Assembly: GCF_915403165.1 (NCBI RefSeq)
Contig: NZ_OU659204.1
Span: 3,866,808 to 3,930,807, forward strand
DNA from: Providencia alcalifaciens
Lineage (GTDB): Bacteria; Pseudomonadota; Gammaproteobacteria; Enterobacterales; Enterobacteriaceae
Reading direction: 5' to 3'
DNA: 64,000 bases
Under the pieces are notes generated by a model. It saw only the letters and a list, made by a program, of their open reading frames with translations, ran no database searches and was not told the DNA's origin. This document shows, one piece after another, positions 19,673 to 30,508 of the stretch (the first letter of the stretch is position 1; every line of letters starts with the position of its first letter). The position numbers were made by a program, and so were the translations under genes.

Positions 19673-21160
19673 TTATTTCTTCTCTGGGGCAATAAACCCA
19701 AAACACATGGTTTTCGGCTTAGCATCCGGCTCAGAGCGATAAATTACATCTTCTTTTTCAATCGTAAATTGTGGCCAGAATTTACGCACTTTAGCGAAAT
19801 CTTCGTGGGCACAATCGTCATATTTGCGCCCTAATAAAATAGCACCATGCTCACGAATTTCTGCTTCGGTAATCTCACGGTTATACACATTCGGTGGCAT
19901 ATGGTTTTCTAGCGTCCAAGGCTGAATAACATGCGGCCTATCTTGAGCGTAGATAATAAACCATTGATGTAAGTTATCTTCACCGCCAACGTATTTAACT
20001 GGTGTTCCGTAACGTTGATACCAGCGCTGTTCACCTTCAGCAATTAAGGTTTTGACACCAATAAACTTTTGACCCGCTCCACGAATATTCCCTGCTTGAA
20101 CAGCTAGATAGCCAGATACCATTAAAACACCAACCACCGCTAAACCAATCAACGGTTTTTTCAGTGATTTTTTCGGCATCACAATGATTGAGCCAACAAA
20201 TAAAGGCGCACAGACCATCATAAATGGCTGCAACCACTCAGTAATTCGCCCACCATCATGAAACGAGAACCAACCGTAAATCACTGCTAATGGGAATAGG
20301 ATGATGAAGTTTGCCATGCGGTTTGATAAGGCTTTCGGCCAACCGATTTTCCCGCCACAGCAATATAAGATAATCGCTGCAATAATCAGCGGGTAAAACA
20401 CACTTAGCGCAGCTTCCGTGGTATGTAAGTTAAAACCGGGATCAATTTGCGAATCTACCCATTTAAAGGCAGAAAAATCACTCGCCATCAGCCAGAAGAA
20501 GTTTGGCAAAATCATCGAAAACCACAGTGCTATCGCTAGATAAAACACCGGGTAGCGATAGCTTTGGCGCGCTTGTTTCACAAAAAGGGTGAGTAAGAAA
20601 ACAGAGCCGACTAAGGCAAGTGTGGAATATTTCCCCATTGTTGCAAGACCGGCAACTAAAGCAAAAGGTAGCCACCACAGAGGGTTATCTTCGACCGCAC
20701 GCAGGAAGAAGTAAATCAACCAAGGCCAGAAAGTCACTAAGATATAGTTATCATTATAAGGAATAATATCGAAATTAATGACGCCAGATAAATTCATCAT
20801 CAGCATCGCAAACCAAGCAAGGTCACGGCGTCCGGTTAATCGATAAGCTAATTTCCATACCCCAAGTAGCCCAAATCCAATACCGATAAAATGGCTCAGA
20901 TACCAATAGAAACTATAAGAAATGCCTAAATGGATTGCAGGCCACATCATAGTACCAACAAACCATGGATTTTTTGGCGATCCCCATTCCCCATTCATCC
21001 CCCAGTTAACGGCTTCGACCGTATCGTAAGGAACAGTTGGGTCAAAAAAGAAGCTCGCAAGGATCCAAGTAATGGCATAGCCAATGATCCAAAGATACAA
21101 ATACTTATTTGAAATTGGTTGATTGATTGTCGGCATTCTTTTTTCAGCGAAATTTATCAA
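19673..21160 (-). CDS. GT39-like (PMT/ArnT type) membrane glycosyltransferase
   Basis: Up to 495 residues with many hydrophobic segments in the N-terminal three quarters and a C-terminal soluble part. The first periplasmic loop has the acidic motif DPTVPYDTVEA, matching the catalytic-loop position of PMT/ArnT enzymes, and DIIPYNDNYI is further on. Such enzymes use polyprenyl-phosphate sugars to modify lipid A, core or protein on the periplasmic side. Flanked by LPS genes on both sides, it most likely decorates LPS; the sugar is unknown. An alternative start is the Met nine residues in. Transcribed alone, convergent with htrL. Confidence 0.8.
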   Translation of the reverse strand: MINFAEKRMPTINQPISNKYLYLWIIGYAITWILASFFFDPTVPYDTVEAVNWGMNGEWGSPKNPWFVGTMMWPAIHLGISYSFYWYLSHFIGIGFGLLGVWKLAYRLTGRRDLAWFAMLMMNLSGVINFDIIPYNDNYILVTFWPWLIYFFLRAVEDNPLWWLPFALVAGLATMGKYSTLALVGSVFLLTLFVKQARQSYRYPVFYLAIALWFSMILPNFFWLMASDFSAFKWVDSQIDPGFNLHTTEAALSVFYPLIIAAIILYCCGGKIGWPKALSNRMANFIILFPLAVIYGWFSFHDGGRITEWLQPFMMVCAPLFVGSIIVMPKKSLKKPLIGLAVVGVLMVSGYLAVQAGNIRGAGQKFIGVKTLIAEGEQRWYQRYGTPVKYVGGEDNLHQWFIIYAQDRPHVIQPWTLENHMPPNVYNREITEAEIREHGAILLGRKYDDCAHEDFAKVRKFWPQFTIEKEDVIYRSEPDAKPKTMCFGFIAPEKK

Positions 21161-21343
21161 TAAAGTTAAAGGGAAATACGCATTATTTTACGTCGAGCTT
21201 ATAGAGGATTACCTCTCGCTCGGCTGAGTATGCAAAAACGTGACTGGGTAGTTTACTATAGTTTAAACAAAATAATCAGAAATGAGAGAAATTGTCATTA
21301 CTCATTGTAGTAATATTCAAGTTATCAATACTTTTGCTGAATA

Positions 21344-22621
21344 TTACTGTTCTCTTGGAGGTAAATAAGGCTGTAACAATTTAAGTAAACGCTGTAATGC
21401 ACCTTGGTTTTCATGCAAGACTTCAGCAGCATGGCGACCATAATATAGTCGATAATCTTCATCAGACAGCAAGCTTGTAACGGCTTGAGCCAGTGAGTCG
21501 CTATCCGTCACAGTGATCAACCCATCTGCTTGGGTTAATTTCGCGCAAATATCTTTAAAATTAAAGGTATGCGGTCCCATCAAAACAGGCAATGCGTGTG
21601 CAGCAGCTTCAAGTGGATTATGGCCACCCGTTTCAACTAAGCTTCCACCAACGAAAGCAATATCTGCAATTCCGTACAGCAACATCAATTCACCCATCGT
21701 ATCGCCAATAACCACTTGAGTATCTAGAGATGGGATAACGCCACTGCTACGACGAATGAAGCTCAGCCCTGCTTTTTGCGTCAGTTCTTCCGCTTTTGCG
21801 AAACGTTCTGGATGCCTTGGAACTAAAATGAGTAATAAATTAGGAAATTTTTTTAGCAATTGTTGGTGAGTTTGCAAAATAATCGCTTCTTCACCTTCAT
21901 GGGTACTTGTTGCAATCCATACTGGGCGATGTGCAGCCCACTGTCTGCGTAACGTAATGGCTTTAACCGCTAGTTCAGGGGTAACGGAAATATCAAATTT
22001 CAAGCTCCCCGTCACTTCTAACTGCTTACGCCTTAACCCTAATTGAATAAAACGTTCACCATCTTCTTGATGCTGAGCTGCCACCATCGTGACATTTTGC
22101 AGCATACGTTTCACAAAGCTACCGAGTTTTTGATAACCCGCAGCAGAGCGCTCAGATAACCGAGCATTAGCGATAACTAATGGAATATTACGCTTATGCA
22201 GTTGGTTGATCATATTTGGCCAGAGTTCCGTTTCCATAATAATCACCAATTTAGGATCAACTTGATTAAGGAAACGGCTCATGGAGCCTGGTAAATCATA
22301 AGGGAGATAGACGTGACTAATATCGTCACCAAATGCCGACTGAACACGCTCTGACCCGGTTGGCGTCATTGTGGTCACGGTAATAGGGAGTGATGGGTAG
22401 TGATGGCGCAGTGCACGTACTAACGGTACTGCCGCAAGGGTTTCGCCCACAGAAACTGAGTGTAATAAAATGCCTTTAGGAACAACTTTACCACCACAAA
22501 AACCATAGCGTTCCCCCCAGCGTTTGCGATACGCAGGGGCTTTACGGCTACGCAATAATAAGCGTATCCAAATTAATGGCTGGATGAGATAAAGAAGTAC
22601 CTGATATACACGCAATAACAT
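21344..22621 (-). CDS. waaA: 3-deoxy-D-manno-octulosonic acid transferase
   Basis: 425 residues from the ATG at 22621, the same length as the E. coli enzyme; an upstream in-frame start would add 16 non-family residues. Family GT30: an N-terminal anchor (VYQVLLYLIQPLIWIRLLL), HSVSVGETLAAVPLVRAL, METELWPN and the C-terminal FVGGSLVETGGHNPLEAAA. It transfers two Kdo residues from CMP-Kdo to lipid IVA. In E. coli waaA and coaD are co-directional; here they are divergent across ~214 bp. Confidence 0.96.
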   Translation of the reverse strand: MLLRVYQVLLYLIQPLIWIRLLLRSRKAPAYRKRWGERYGFCGGKVVPKGILLHSVSVGETLAAVPLVRALRHHYPSLPITVTTMTPTGSERVQSAFGDDISHVYLPYDLPGSMSRFLNQVDPKLVIIMETELWPNMINQLHKRNIPLVIANARLSERSAAGYQKLGSFVKRMLQNVTMVAAQHQEDGERFIQLGLRRKQLEVTGSLKFDISVTPELAVKAITLRRQWAAHRPVWIATSTHEGEEAIILQTHQQLLKKFPNLLLILVPRHPERFAKAEELTQKAGLSFIRRSSGVIPSLDTQVVIGDTMGELMLLYGIADIAFVGGSLVETGGHNPLEAAAHALPVLMGPHTFNFKDICAKLTQADGLITVTDSDSLAQAVTSLLSDEDYRLYYGRHAAEVLHENQGALQRLLKLLQPYLPPREQ

Positions 22622-22733
22622 TCGATCTGATTCACTTACCAAAATTGGCGGTATCTTACCATAAACCATTACTGAAAGTGTGTAGAATCTGTGCCTAAAA
22701 TGAGACTTAAAATAAATACATACCTATCAGTGA

Positions 22734-23321
<588 letters not shown>

Positions 23322-23324
23322 CAA

Positions 23325-24134
23325 TTACTTCTGACATTGAGGGCAATAAAAGGTTGTCCTCTGTCCTTGTTTGATGCTTTCAATCGGGGTTCCGCACAAA
23401 GAACACGGCTCGCCTTTTTTTCCATACACAAACAACTCTTGGGCAAAGTAACCCGGTTTTCCGTCTGACTGTAAAAAGTCTTTGAGAGTCGTCCCACCTT
23501 GTTCTATTGAGCGTTGAAGCACTTTTTTAATCTGCGTAACAAGTTCGGTAATCTCATTGAGCGTCAGCGTGTTAGTCAGCTTTTCTGGGGAGATCCTTGA
23601 TGCAAAAAGCGCTTCATTAGCGTAGATATTCCCTACCCCAACAACGATTTTGTTGTCCATCAACCATGGTTTGACCGCAACCTTACGTTTAGCCGCTAAA
23701 TCAAAGAGATATTTAGGATTGAATTCATCGGAAAGAGGTTCTGGTCCTAAATGAGCAAGAACGGAGCTGGACGCTAAATCATCGCACCAAAGCCATGCAC
23801 CAAAACGTCGAGGGTCGGTGTAGCGTAGTACTTTACCGTCACGCAAGATAAGGTCTACATGGTCATGTTTCCCTTCTGGTAACTCTTCCGTCAAAATTCG
23901 CACGCTGCCAGACATTCCCAAATGGACAATAATCCATCCTTTGTTCAGTTCAATAAGCAGATATTTTGCCCGCCGTTGAACACTTATCACGGTTTCATCA
24001 GATAAACGCATGATTTGTTCACTTACTGGCCAACGTAACCGCTCATTACGCACAACTGCATAACTGATTGTATTGCCGACTAAATGCGGTTCAATACCAC
24101 GGCGACTGGTTTCAACTTCAGGAAGTTCTGGCAT
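23325..24134 (-). CDS. mutM: Formamidopyrimidine-DNA glycosylase
   Basis: 269 residues. The catalytic N-terminal Pro-Glu (MPELPEVE), the H2TH region ([13 protein letters not shown]) and the C-terminal zinc finger CSLCG...CPQC are all present. It excises oxidised purines such as 8-oxoguanine and nicks abasic sites. In E. coli mutM follows rpmBG; here it lies 18 bp behind an LPS glycosyltransferase on the same strand and probably depends on read-through of the waa operon or an internal promoter. Confidence 0.97.
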   Translation of the reverse strand: MPELPEVETSRRGIEPHLVGNTISYAVVRNERLRWPVSEQIMRLSDETVISVQRRAKYLLIELNKGWIIVHLGMSGSVRILTEELPEGKHDHVDLILRDGKVLRYTDPRRFGAWLWCDDLASSSVLAHLGPEPLSDEFNPKYLFDLAAKRKVAVKPWLMDNKIVVGVGNIYANEALFASRISPEKLTNTLTLNEITELVTQIKKVLQRSIEQGGTTLKDFLQSDGKPGYFAQELFVYGKKGEPCSLCGTPIESIKQGQRTTFYCPQCQK

Positions 24135-24152
24135 TACAACTCTCTTTAAAAA

Positions 24153-25295
24153 TTATGGGAACCATTTACGAATAACATTTTGGAGCTCTTCAGTAACTAT
24201 TTCCCATGTAAAATTCTCATAGGCATGAGTTTTGGCATTATTCGCAATTTTCACTGCATCAGGATGGTTTAATGCATACTGTATATCTTCTGCCATATTT
24301 TCGGGGGAAAGTGGTTCTTTGAAAATAAAACCTGTTTCATTGTGCGTAACAAATTCAACCATAGCCCCGCGCTGGCTAGCAATGACAGGACGACCTGATG
24401 CCATAGCCTCAAGAGCAACCATACAAAATGGCTCACTGGTGATCGAAGGCACAGCGATAACATCCGCCAATGAGTAGTAATGCCTAATTTTATCTGGATG
24501 CACGCCCCCCAAGAAAATACATTGCTTATCTAAATGCTTAGCAAAATCTTTTACTTCATTTTGATAGTCAGCAAGTTCGCCTTTTTTAGCAGCATTAGGA
24601 TCGCCGACAATGACTAATTTATAACGATCATCACCACTAAAAAACGTGCTACATGCTTGCATTAATTCAAGTAAGCCTTTATCTCTAGCAATCCTTCCAG
24701 CGAATAGGATAATTTTATCTGATTTATCCAGACCAAAGTCTTCACGCTTTACTTCAGCCGGTTGATTATAAATATCGCCATCAAACCCATTTCTAACAAC
24801 TTCAATCTGAGCTTTTGGTAAACGTTCTCTGAACCAGCGTTCCATGAAACGGCTCGGAACAATCAATTTTATATCTTCTGGAATATCCTTAGGTTCAAAA
24901 CAATTATGCATATGAAGTACAACGTTATTGTGCCCTTCCTTTTTAATAATTTTTTTAAATAATTTTATGTTGTTATGCACAAATGTGATGCTTTCTTCGG
25001 AATTTTTTGCAAAATTCCGTTTCAATTTAACGATCCTATCCGCATAAGAATATGGGTCTATTCTTGTCCATTTTTTAAATAGTCTCGTATAAATTCTTCC
25101 AAACTTTATGCGGTCAATAGCACAATTTTTGTTAACGACTGAATGAGCTGAATATCCTTCATTCTGAATGCAGATAATACGGCTTTCTATATCTAATCTC
25201 TTTGCAACGTTATACATCCACGACTCTACTGCTGCTGCACTTCTTGGCGGTATAGAATAGATAGGTGTCACAGTAAAAATGGCTTTTTTGATCAT
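24153..25295 (-). CDS. Family 4 glycosyltransferase, LPS core
   Basis: 380 residues with a GT-B fold. The C-terminal lobe starts ILFAGRIARDKGLLELMQA and has the retaining-enzyme E-x7-E in EPFCMVALEAMASGRP. It resembles the LPS core hexosaminyl/hexosyltransferases at the end of enteric waa operons; donor and acceptor cannot be assigned. It is 3 bp downstream of the GT8 gene on the same strand, so it belongs to the waaQ-led operon. AT-rich like its neighbours. Confidence 0.85.
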   Translation of the reverse strand: MIKKAIFTVTPIYSIPPRSAAAVESWMYNVAKRLDIESRIICIQNEGYSAHSVVNKNCAIDRIKFGRIYTRLFKKWTRIDPYSYADRIVKLKRNFAKNSEESITFVHNNIKLFKKIIKKEGHNNVVLHMHNCFEPKDIPEDIKLIVPSRFMERWFRERLPKAQIEVVRNGFDGDIYNQPAEVKREDFGLDKSDKIILFAGRIARDKGLLELMQACSTFFSGDDRYKLVIVGDPNAAKKGELADYQNEVKDFAKHLDKQCIFLGGVHPDKIRHYYSLADVIAVPSITSEPFCMVALEAMASGRPVIASQRGAMVEFVTHNETGFIFKEPLSPENMAEDIQYALNHPDAVKIANNAKTHAYENFTWEIVTEELQNVIRKWFP

Positions 25296-25298
25296 AGA

Positions 25299-26318
25299 TT
25301 ATCTTTTTTTACCTCTAACCTTCTGAAATAAGTATTTAATGCCTGAAATACACCCTGCAAAAAATGCACCTTGTTTTAAAAGATGCTTATATTCTTTCTT
25401 TTTCTCTGCAAATTTAATTGCTGGCTTTAAATCATTTTCAGTCCACGGCGAAGAGGCTAAAGCATCATAAAATGGTTTTGCAGAAGGATATTTCGCCCAT
25501 GTATGCCATGGTTTTGTTACCCCGGTATAATGGATTAAAGCTGTATCTGACGTAATAACACACTTATATTTTTGATGAGTTGAATCACTAAGCTCATTTT
25601 TGAGGGTATAAATAGTATTAAAACGTTGAGCTAACAAAACGAGCTGCTCTCTTAAAATTAAATTCAGTACATCTTGGTCTGGATATTTGTACAAATCTTT
25701 AGCGTTCGGCAACGATAGAAATTCAAAGCATTTTTTTGTCACTTGGTGACTATGCCATTCCTTGAGATTGACAAACATCACACCTGAATTGAAGTAGGTT
25801 TCACTAAGCTCTGCTACATTCAATCTTGTGCCACTTTTTTTACGAACACCAATTTCGTCTGCTACTACGCCCGCTACCACATCCTTGATAATATCAGTAG
25901 ATAAATTTAAGACATTCTGACAAACAACATCAGCATCTAAGTAAAGTGCATAATCATAATCACTTGATAGATATTCAAATGCAATCAAGCGAAAATACAT
26001 TGCAGATGACCAAACCTCTGACGCCGGTAAAGTTTTAAGCAATGTATTATCAAGCTGATAAACATTAAATTCAGCAGAAAATTGCTCAGCAATCGTGCTC
26101 AATTTATCTAGAAAACCTGGCTTAACCACATCTAGGAATAGATGGAATCTAAAAAAATTGGAAGGGTTATTCACCAGTAATGAAACTGCAGATACTCCTA
26201 CACCAAATTGGTAGTTTTCGTCGGAGCCATAAATGATGTCAAAACCTTCAGATAACGGATCAACTTTACTACCTATTAATTGATACTTATTAATAATTAA
26301 ATTATCCATTATTTTCAC
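25299..26318 (-). CDS. Family 8 glycosyltransferase, LPS core (copy 2)
   Basis: Up to 339 residues (the Met at residue 4 is an alternative start). GT8 signature: FDIIYGSDENYQFG near the N terminus, the metal-binding DAD in ALYLDADVVCQN, and the C-terminal HYTGVTKPWHTWAKYPSAKPF. It is in the WaaO/WaaI/WaaJ class, which adds hexoses from UDP donors to the outer core. Its 5' end overlaps the waaL stop by 17 bases. It is clearly paralogous to the GT8 gene on the other side of waaL. Confidence 0.85.
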   Translation of the reverse strand: MKIMDNLIINKYQLIGSKVDPLSEGFDIIYGSDENYQFGVGVSAVSLLVNNPSNFFRFHLFLDVVKPGFLDKLSTIAEQFSAEFNVYQLDNTLLKTLPASEVWSSAMYFRLIAFEYLSSDYDYALYLDADVVCQNVLNLSTDIIKDVVAGVVADEIGVRKKSGTRLNVAELSETYFNSGVMFVNLKEWHSHQVTKKCFEFLSLPNAKDLYKYPDQDVLNLILREQLVLLAQRFNTIYTLKNELSDSTHQKYKCVITSDTALIHYTGVTKPWHTWAKYPSAKPFYDALASSPWTENDLKPAIKFAEKKKEYKHLLKQGAFFAGCISGIKYLFQKVRGKKR

Positions 26319-27540
26319 TTATACACTTCGTAGGAACCGCGTTGAGCATCGCAATCAAAAGCCCAAGGATAAGCCCTAGAGGTTTTAAATCCACTTGTTC
26401 AAACATACCTCGAACTACATAGAAACTAATCAAACTGATAAACAAAGCCAAAAATGAAAAGTAAACTAATGGATTTTCTATACTACGGCGAATTCCTTGA
26501 TAAGAAGTGTACCCCATAGACAGAGTCAGAAGTGTAAAAGAAGCTAATCCAAATATACCCGCACCAAACCATACTAATAACCATATGTTATGAGGACCAA
26601 TTGACGTTCTGAATGTCCAGTCCGGATGTTGGGCGACTACACTATTGTATTTTTCATGGAAAATTTTATCGCCAATTCCATACCCTACTAATGGCTTCTC
26701 CATAATTAACTCAAAAGCCGTACCCTGAGTTCCATTTGTATACCGATAAGAACTGTCTGTCTGCTCTAATTTAAAAAAGAGCTTATTCGTCATCTCTGGA
26801 TATATTGTTTTCAACGAAATCAATCCAATAAGAGCAATTCCTATAACTGATGCAATTAATTTCCAAGGACGTTTAAAGCACAAGAAAATCCCGCCAGATG
26901 CAGCAATCGCTAACCAAGCCCCTCTAGATAGAGTTCCAAGTAATATAAATAAAAACACAATACAAAGAATATAAAAGTAAATTAACTTATTTTTAGGCAG
27001 TATGTACCAAAGAATCGGTAAAATTGGAAAGAAGAATGTTAGCGAATCAGATATATTTCTGAAATTATATGTTGTAAATGGAAGAATTCCATTCTGATAC
27101 GCGATGATATAGCGCGCTAACTCAATTAACAACAATAGAACTAACGCAGCTAAATAACCAACTATGACTAATTTCGATATATCTGTTAGTTTTTCTCTAT
27201 AAAGGATGATAGGAAAAAGTAAACCTAAGGATAAAACTCCATAATTCAATAAATTATTATTGATAAATTTTAGCGTTGCCTTTGTATCCAAAGAGTAAGA
27301 AACAGACACATACAAAGCGATAGAGAATAATAGCGTAAAATAAATTTCTTTATGCTTTAGCTTTTCAATAACTTTTTTTGAATCTAAGCATAAATAACAT
27401 AGCGCCGTAGCAATCATTAGATAAAATAGAATATGTTTATATCGGGTTACATCTTCAACAAAAAAAAGTATAAAAAATAGAAAAATCAATACGCTATTAT
27501 ATTTAGATAGTAGGTTTTGATGTTTATCTAAAAAGGACAT
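26302..27540 (-). CDS. waaL: O-antigen ligase
   Basis: 412 residues with 10-12 hydrophobic segments and one large periplasmic loop (about residues 240-320), the topology of the Wzy_C/O-antigen ligase family. Likely functional residues are the Arg of LGTLSRGAWLAIAA and the His of SIGPHNIWLLVWF. It joins undecaprenyl-linked O-antigen to lipid A-core in the periplasm. The location inside the core operon supports ligase over the O-antigen polymerase Wzy. Sequence is poorly conserved in this family, so the call rests on topology, motif and context. Confidence 0.85.
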   Translation of the reverse strand: MSFLDKHQNLLSKYNSVLIFLFFILFFVEDVTRYKHILFYLMIATALCYLCLDSKKVIEKLKHKEIYFTLLFSIALYVSVSYSLDTKATLKFINNNLLNYGVLSLGLLFPIILYREKLTDISKLVIVGYLAALVLLLLIELARYIIAYQNGILPFTTYNFRNISDSLTFFFPILPILWYILPKNKLIYFYILCIVFLFILLGTLSRGAWLAIAASGGIFLCFKRPWKLIASVIGIALIGLISLKTIYPEMTNKLFFKLEQTDSSYRYTNGTQGTAFELIMEKPLVGYGIGDKIFHEKYNSVVAQHPDWTFRTSIGPHNIWLLVWFGAGIFGLASFTLLTLSMGYTSYQGIRRSIENPLVYFSFLALFISLISFYVVRGMFEQVDLKPLGLILGLLIAMLNAVPTKCISENNG

Positions 27541-27559
27541 ATTTTTCTCAACCGTAAAA

Positions 27560-28573
27560 TTATTTGGTAATTTTTGCTAAAAAATACTGAGCCTGTGACT
27601 TAATGCCAAGCCAATATAGTTTTTGTTTAAATGAATGTTTTGCACTATATCTCAAATGGTTGCTACTTTTAGCTTTCAATAAAGGAATATCTTTCCACGG
27701 AGAAGCATTTTTAGCGTCTAAAAATGGCTTTGCAGTTGGATAATTAGCCCACTCATGCCATGGTTTCGTTGGGCCTATATAATGAATCAAAATTGTACTG
27801 GATGTTATTGGATTTTCTTTTCGACCATCTTGCAGTTCATAATTAATACTATATTGTGTGTTATATTTTTGGTCTAAGTAGACAATTTTACCAGTTAACA
27901 ACATGTTCAATATATCTTGGTCAAGATAGGAAATTTTAGCTTTAACTTCATCTTGAGATAACAGATTCATCGCCTTTAGTGATATATCATTTTCCTTCCA
28001 ACTCACTAAATTTAAAACTAAGAAGCCAGCATTAAAATATCCATTAGCAATACTCGGGATCCCCAATGCATCAGCTCTTTTTTTCCACCAATCCGAATCT
28101 CTTTCAGGAACAGCAGCAACCACTTGATTTTCTGTAAATTCAAGCTCTAATAATTCACTTAATGAGCCTTGGCACATAATATCCGCATCCATATAAATGA
28201 TGCGCTCTAGTTGCTCAGAAAAGTAGTCTGCAATGATAAATCTAAAATACGTTGCGTAAGACCAATTTTTGGTGCTTGGTAACGACTTTAGTTGCTCACA
28301 ATCGACTAAATATATCTTTATGCTTGTTTTATATTGCTCAGCTAACTCACGAAAAAGAGCCTCTTGCTCCGAATCAAAATAATCGGTAAAAACATGAAAA
28401 CAAAATGATATTTCCACGTTATTCTTTAAGAGAGAGGCAATAGAAATTCCACAACCATATAAAAAATTACGGTCAATACCGTAAGAAATATTTAAACAAT
28501 TATCTTTAGCAACCACATTTTTGGCTGTAAGATCAATTTGCTTTGTGATTGCACTTTCCTTATTAAAAAACAT
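27560..28573 (-). CDS. Family 8 glycosyltransferase, LPS core (copy 1)
   Basis: About 337 residues from the ATG at 28573, which has AAGAGAGA just upstream. A longer reading frame exists but would overlap waaP by over 50 bases. GT8 motifs: DNCLNISYGIDRNFLYGCG, the DxD in IIYMDADIMCQ, and the C-terminal HYIGPTKPWHEWANYPTAKPF. It is probably a UDP-hexose:LPS core transferase of the WaaO/WaaI class. It lies directly after waaP, at the point where the first outer-core sugars are added in enteric loci. Confidence 0.86.
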   Translation of the reverse strand: MFFNKESAITKQIDLTAKNVVAKDNCLNISYGIDRNFLYGCGISIASLLKNNVEISFCFHVFTDYFDSEQEALFRELAEQYKTSIKIYLVDCEQLKSLPSTKNWSYATYFRFIIADYFSEQLERIIYMDADIMCQGSLSELLELEFTENQVVAAVPERDSDWWKKRADALGIPSIANGYFNAGFLVLNLVSWKENDISLKAMNLLSQDEVKAKISYLDQDILNMLLTGKIVYLDQKYNTQYSINYELQDGRKENPITSSTILIHYIGPTKPWHEWANYPTAKPFLDAKNASPWKDIPLLKAKSSNHLRYSAKHSFKQKLYWLGIKSQAQYFLAKITK

Positions 28574-28592
28574 GTTTAGTCTCTCTTTTTCT

Positions 28593-29390
28593 TTATAGCG
28601 ACTTTCTGATCGTACGCGTTTTAATTTTGTCAGCTTTGCTTTTCGCATCTGCCATCAAACTAGACTCTTGGCTTAGTATTTCTTTTAACGGCATTTCAAA
28701 ATAAACCTTCATAAACCGGAAAATATCTCGCTGAGTTAAACCAATGTCTAATGAAGAAAAGTATAAACCAATTAAATCCTTATTTCGCCAGCGGGTAGGA
28801 ACTGACGACCTTAACTGTGCGCGATGCAAATCGATGACTGAAATTTTTAAATCTTGCAGATTTTCCGTGAACGGTAGATGCAGTAAGAAATGGCAAATAT
28901 AACAATCGCGATGGTTAATACCGATACGATGCATCTTACGTACCATCTCGGCAACTCGCTGGATCAACATTTGCTTAGTTTTGAATTTAGGCGGCTGGGT
29001 GGCCCAATTAGCGCAGTAATCTTCTAAACTCACTGTTGGAGTGAGGTCTTCAGTAATAATAAATGAATGACGTCGAAGTGGGTTCCACCCTTTTTGCCCA
29101 AAAGCGCGTCCATTCATGGTATCAACACCCGCTTCGGTCAATCGATGAATTGCATTCCATTCCCTGTCTGCACCTAAAACAGGTAAACGGAATGAAAAGA
29201 AATTCTTCAAAACCTCTTTTAGCGTCGTGCCATAGTGAATCTTAATAAAATAGCTTTTATCATCAAGCTGAAAACGCAATGTTCTACGCGTTTCCAATGC
29301 ACGAAAGACTTCACCATCCAGTTTATCTGTTTCAACAAATGGGTCTTTATCTTTCCATAATTCGGTAAAAGGTGGTTTTAACTCAACCAT
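28593..29390 (-). CDS. waaP: LPS core heptose(I) kinase
   Basis: 265 residues, the same length as E. coli WaaP. Kinase-like features: the ATP-lysine region SYFIKIHYG, the catalytic loop [14 protein letters not shown] and the metal-binding Asp in [11 protein letters not shown]. It phosphorylates heptose I of the inner core, which stabilises the outer membrane and matters for polymyxin and detergent resistance. Its start overlaps the end of waaG by 8 bases. Confidence 0.95.
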   Translation of the reverse strand: MVELKPPFTELWKDKDPFVETDKLDGEVFRALETRRTLRFQLDDKSYFIKIHYGTTLKEVLKNFFSFRLPVLGADREWNAIHRLTEAGVDTMNGRAFGQKGWNPLRRHSFIITEDLTPTVSLEDYCANWATQPPKFKTKQMLIQRVAEMVRKMHRIGINHRDCYICHFLLHLPFTENLQDLKISVIDLHRAQLRSSVPTRWRNKDLIGLYFSSLDIGLTQRDIFRFMKVYFEMPLKEILSQESSLMADAKSKADKIKTRTIRKSL

Positions 29391-30507
29391 TAGAGCATCC
29401 TAAAATAATATCGGCCGCTTTTTCCGGTAAACTATACAGATCTTCTGTATCCGCATAGTATTTAGCATTGTTTACCCACTGAGCTCGTTTTTGTGTATCT
29501 TGCAAGCTATCGCATAGAGCCTGATTTAAAACCGTCTGTTCAAACGGCTCATTAACCACCACGCCACATTGGGCTTTGTCAATAAACGAGGCATAACCAC
29601 ACACTTCAGTGACTATAATTGGTAATCCAGCAACAATCGCTTCAAGCAGGACAATCCCAGCCGCTTCTTGGTAAGCCGGATGCATCAAAATATCCGCAGC
29701 GGCCATTAGCTCCGCAATATCATTGCGTCCGCTAAAAAATGAAACTTGTTTAGCAATCCCTAATGTTTCCGCGAGTCGTTGATATTTAGCGGGTTTATCT
29801 TGCCCTACCACCATCAATAATGTGTTACTTCTGATGCTTTCAGGCAGTGCAGCCATCGCCTTGAGAGTTCTATCAACTCCCTTGCGTTTAAAATCAGACC
29901 CAACTTGAAGCAGTAAAAATACAGACTCAGGAATTTGATTCTTTTCTCGATAAATACGCTTAGCATCCGCAATCTGTTGGTCATATTTTCGGTCAACGGC
30001 TATACCCGGAGTCAGCATGTGAAAGCGCTCATTTTCAGTTCCATAATGCTTTTCAAAATGGGCAATTTGATGGGGAGTGAGCATCATTAGCTGCGTTGCC
30101 TTTCCTTTCTGGAAGACGGCTTTTTCAAAAGCGGCATAATGTTTATAGCGCGGAGTCAACTTATAGAAAAAACCTTTTTCTTCAGCCACTTTTTGCGCAT
30201 AGCAAACATCCGCAGCAAAATAAACATCCAGCTCAGGCATTTTATTAAAGCCAACAATTCTTTCTGCAGGATGTTGCTTCAGATGTGCCATTACCCATTC
30301 ACAATATTGGGCATTTCGTCCATGGTTAGTGCCTGAACTGGTAGGAACAATAATAATTTCAAATTGTTCTGGACGTTCACCTTCCCATGATTGGGTATAA
30401 ACACGAATCTGGTGTCCACGAGCTTGGCAAGCCATCGCAATACGTAAAAAGTCGCGTTGTAGCCCACCAAATGGAAAATATTTATACAGACAAAATGCCA
30501 ATACCAT
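29383..30507 (-). CDS. waaG: LPS core glucosyltransferase I
   Basis: 374 residues, GT4 family GT-B fold. It begins [18 protein letters not shown], as WaaG does, and carries [18 protein letters not shown] and the E-x7-E motif in [16 protein letters not shown]. It adds the first outer-core glucose from UDP-glucose to heptose II. It starts a single base after the waaQ stop and overlaps waaP, so waaQ-waaG-waaP are tightly coupled. Confidence 0.95.
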   Translation of the reverse strand: MVLAFCLYKYFPFGGLQRDFLRIAMACQARGHQIRVYTQSWEGERPEQFEIIIVPTSSGTNHGRNAQYCEWVMAHLKQHPAERIVGFNKMPELDVYFAADVCYAQKVAEEKGFFYKLTPRYKHYAAFEKAVFQKGKATQLMMLTPHQIAHFEKHYGTENERFHMLTPGIAVDRKYDQQIADAKRIYREKNQIPESVFLLLQVGSDFKRKGVDRTLKAMAALPESIRSNTLLMVVGQDKPAKYQRLAETLGIAKQVSFFSGRNDIAELMAAADILMHPAYQEAAGIVLLEAIVAGLPIIVTEVCGYASFIDKAQCGVVVNEPFEQTVLNQALCDSLQDTQKRAQWVNNAKYYADTEDLYSLPEKAADIILGCSNG

Positions 30508-30508
30508 C

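Noticed and set aside
28574..28648. Longer N terminus for the GT8 protein after waaP
   Set aside because: It would overlap waaP by 56 bases and adds a Lys/Arg-rich stretch foreign to the family; the ATG at 28573 has a ribosome site.
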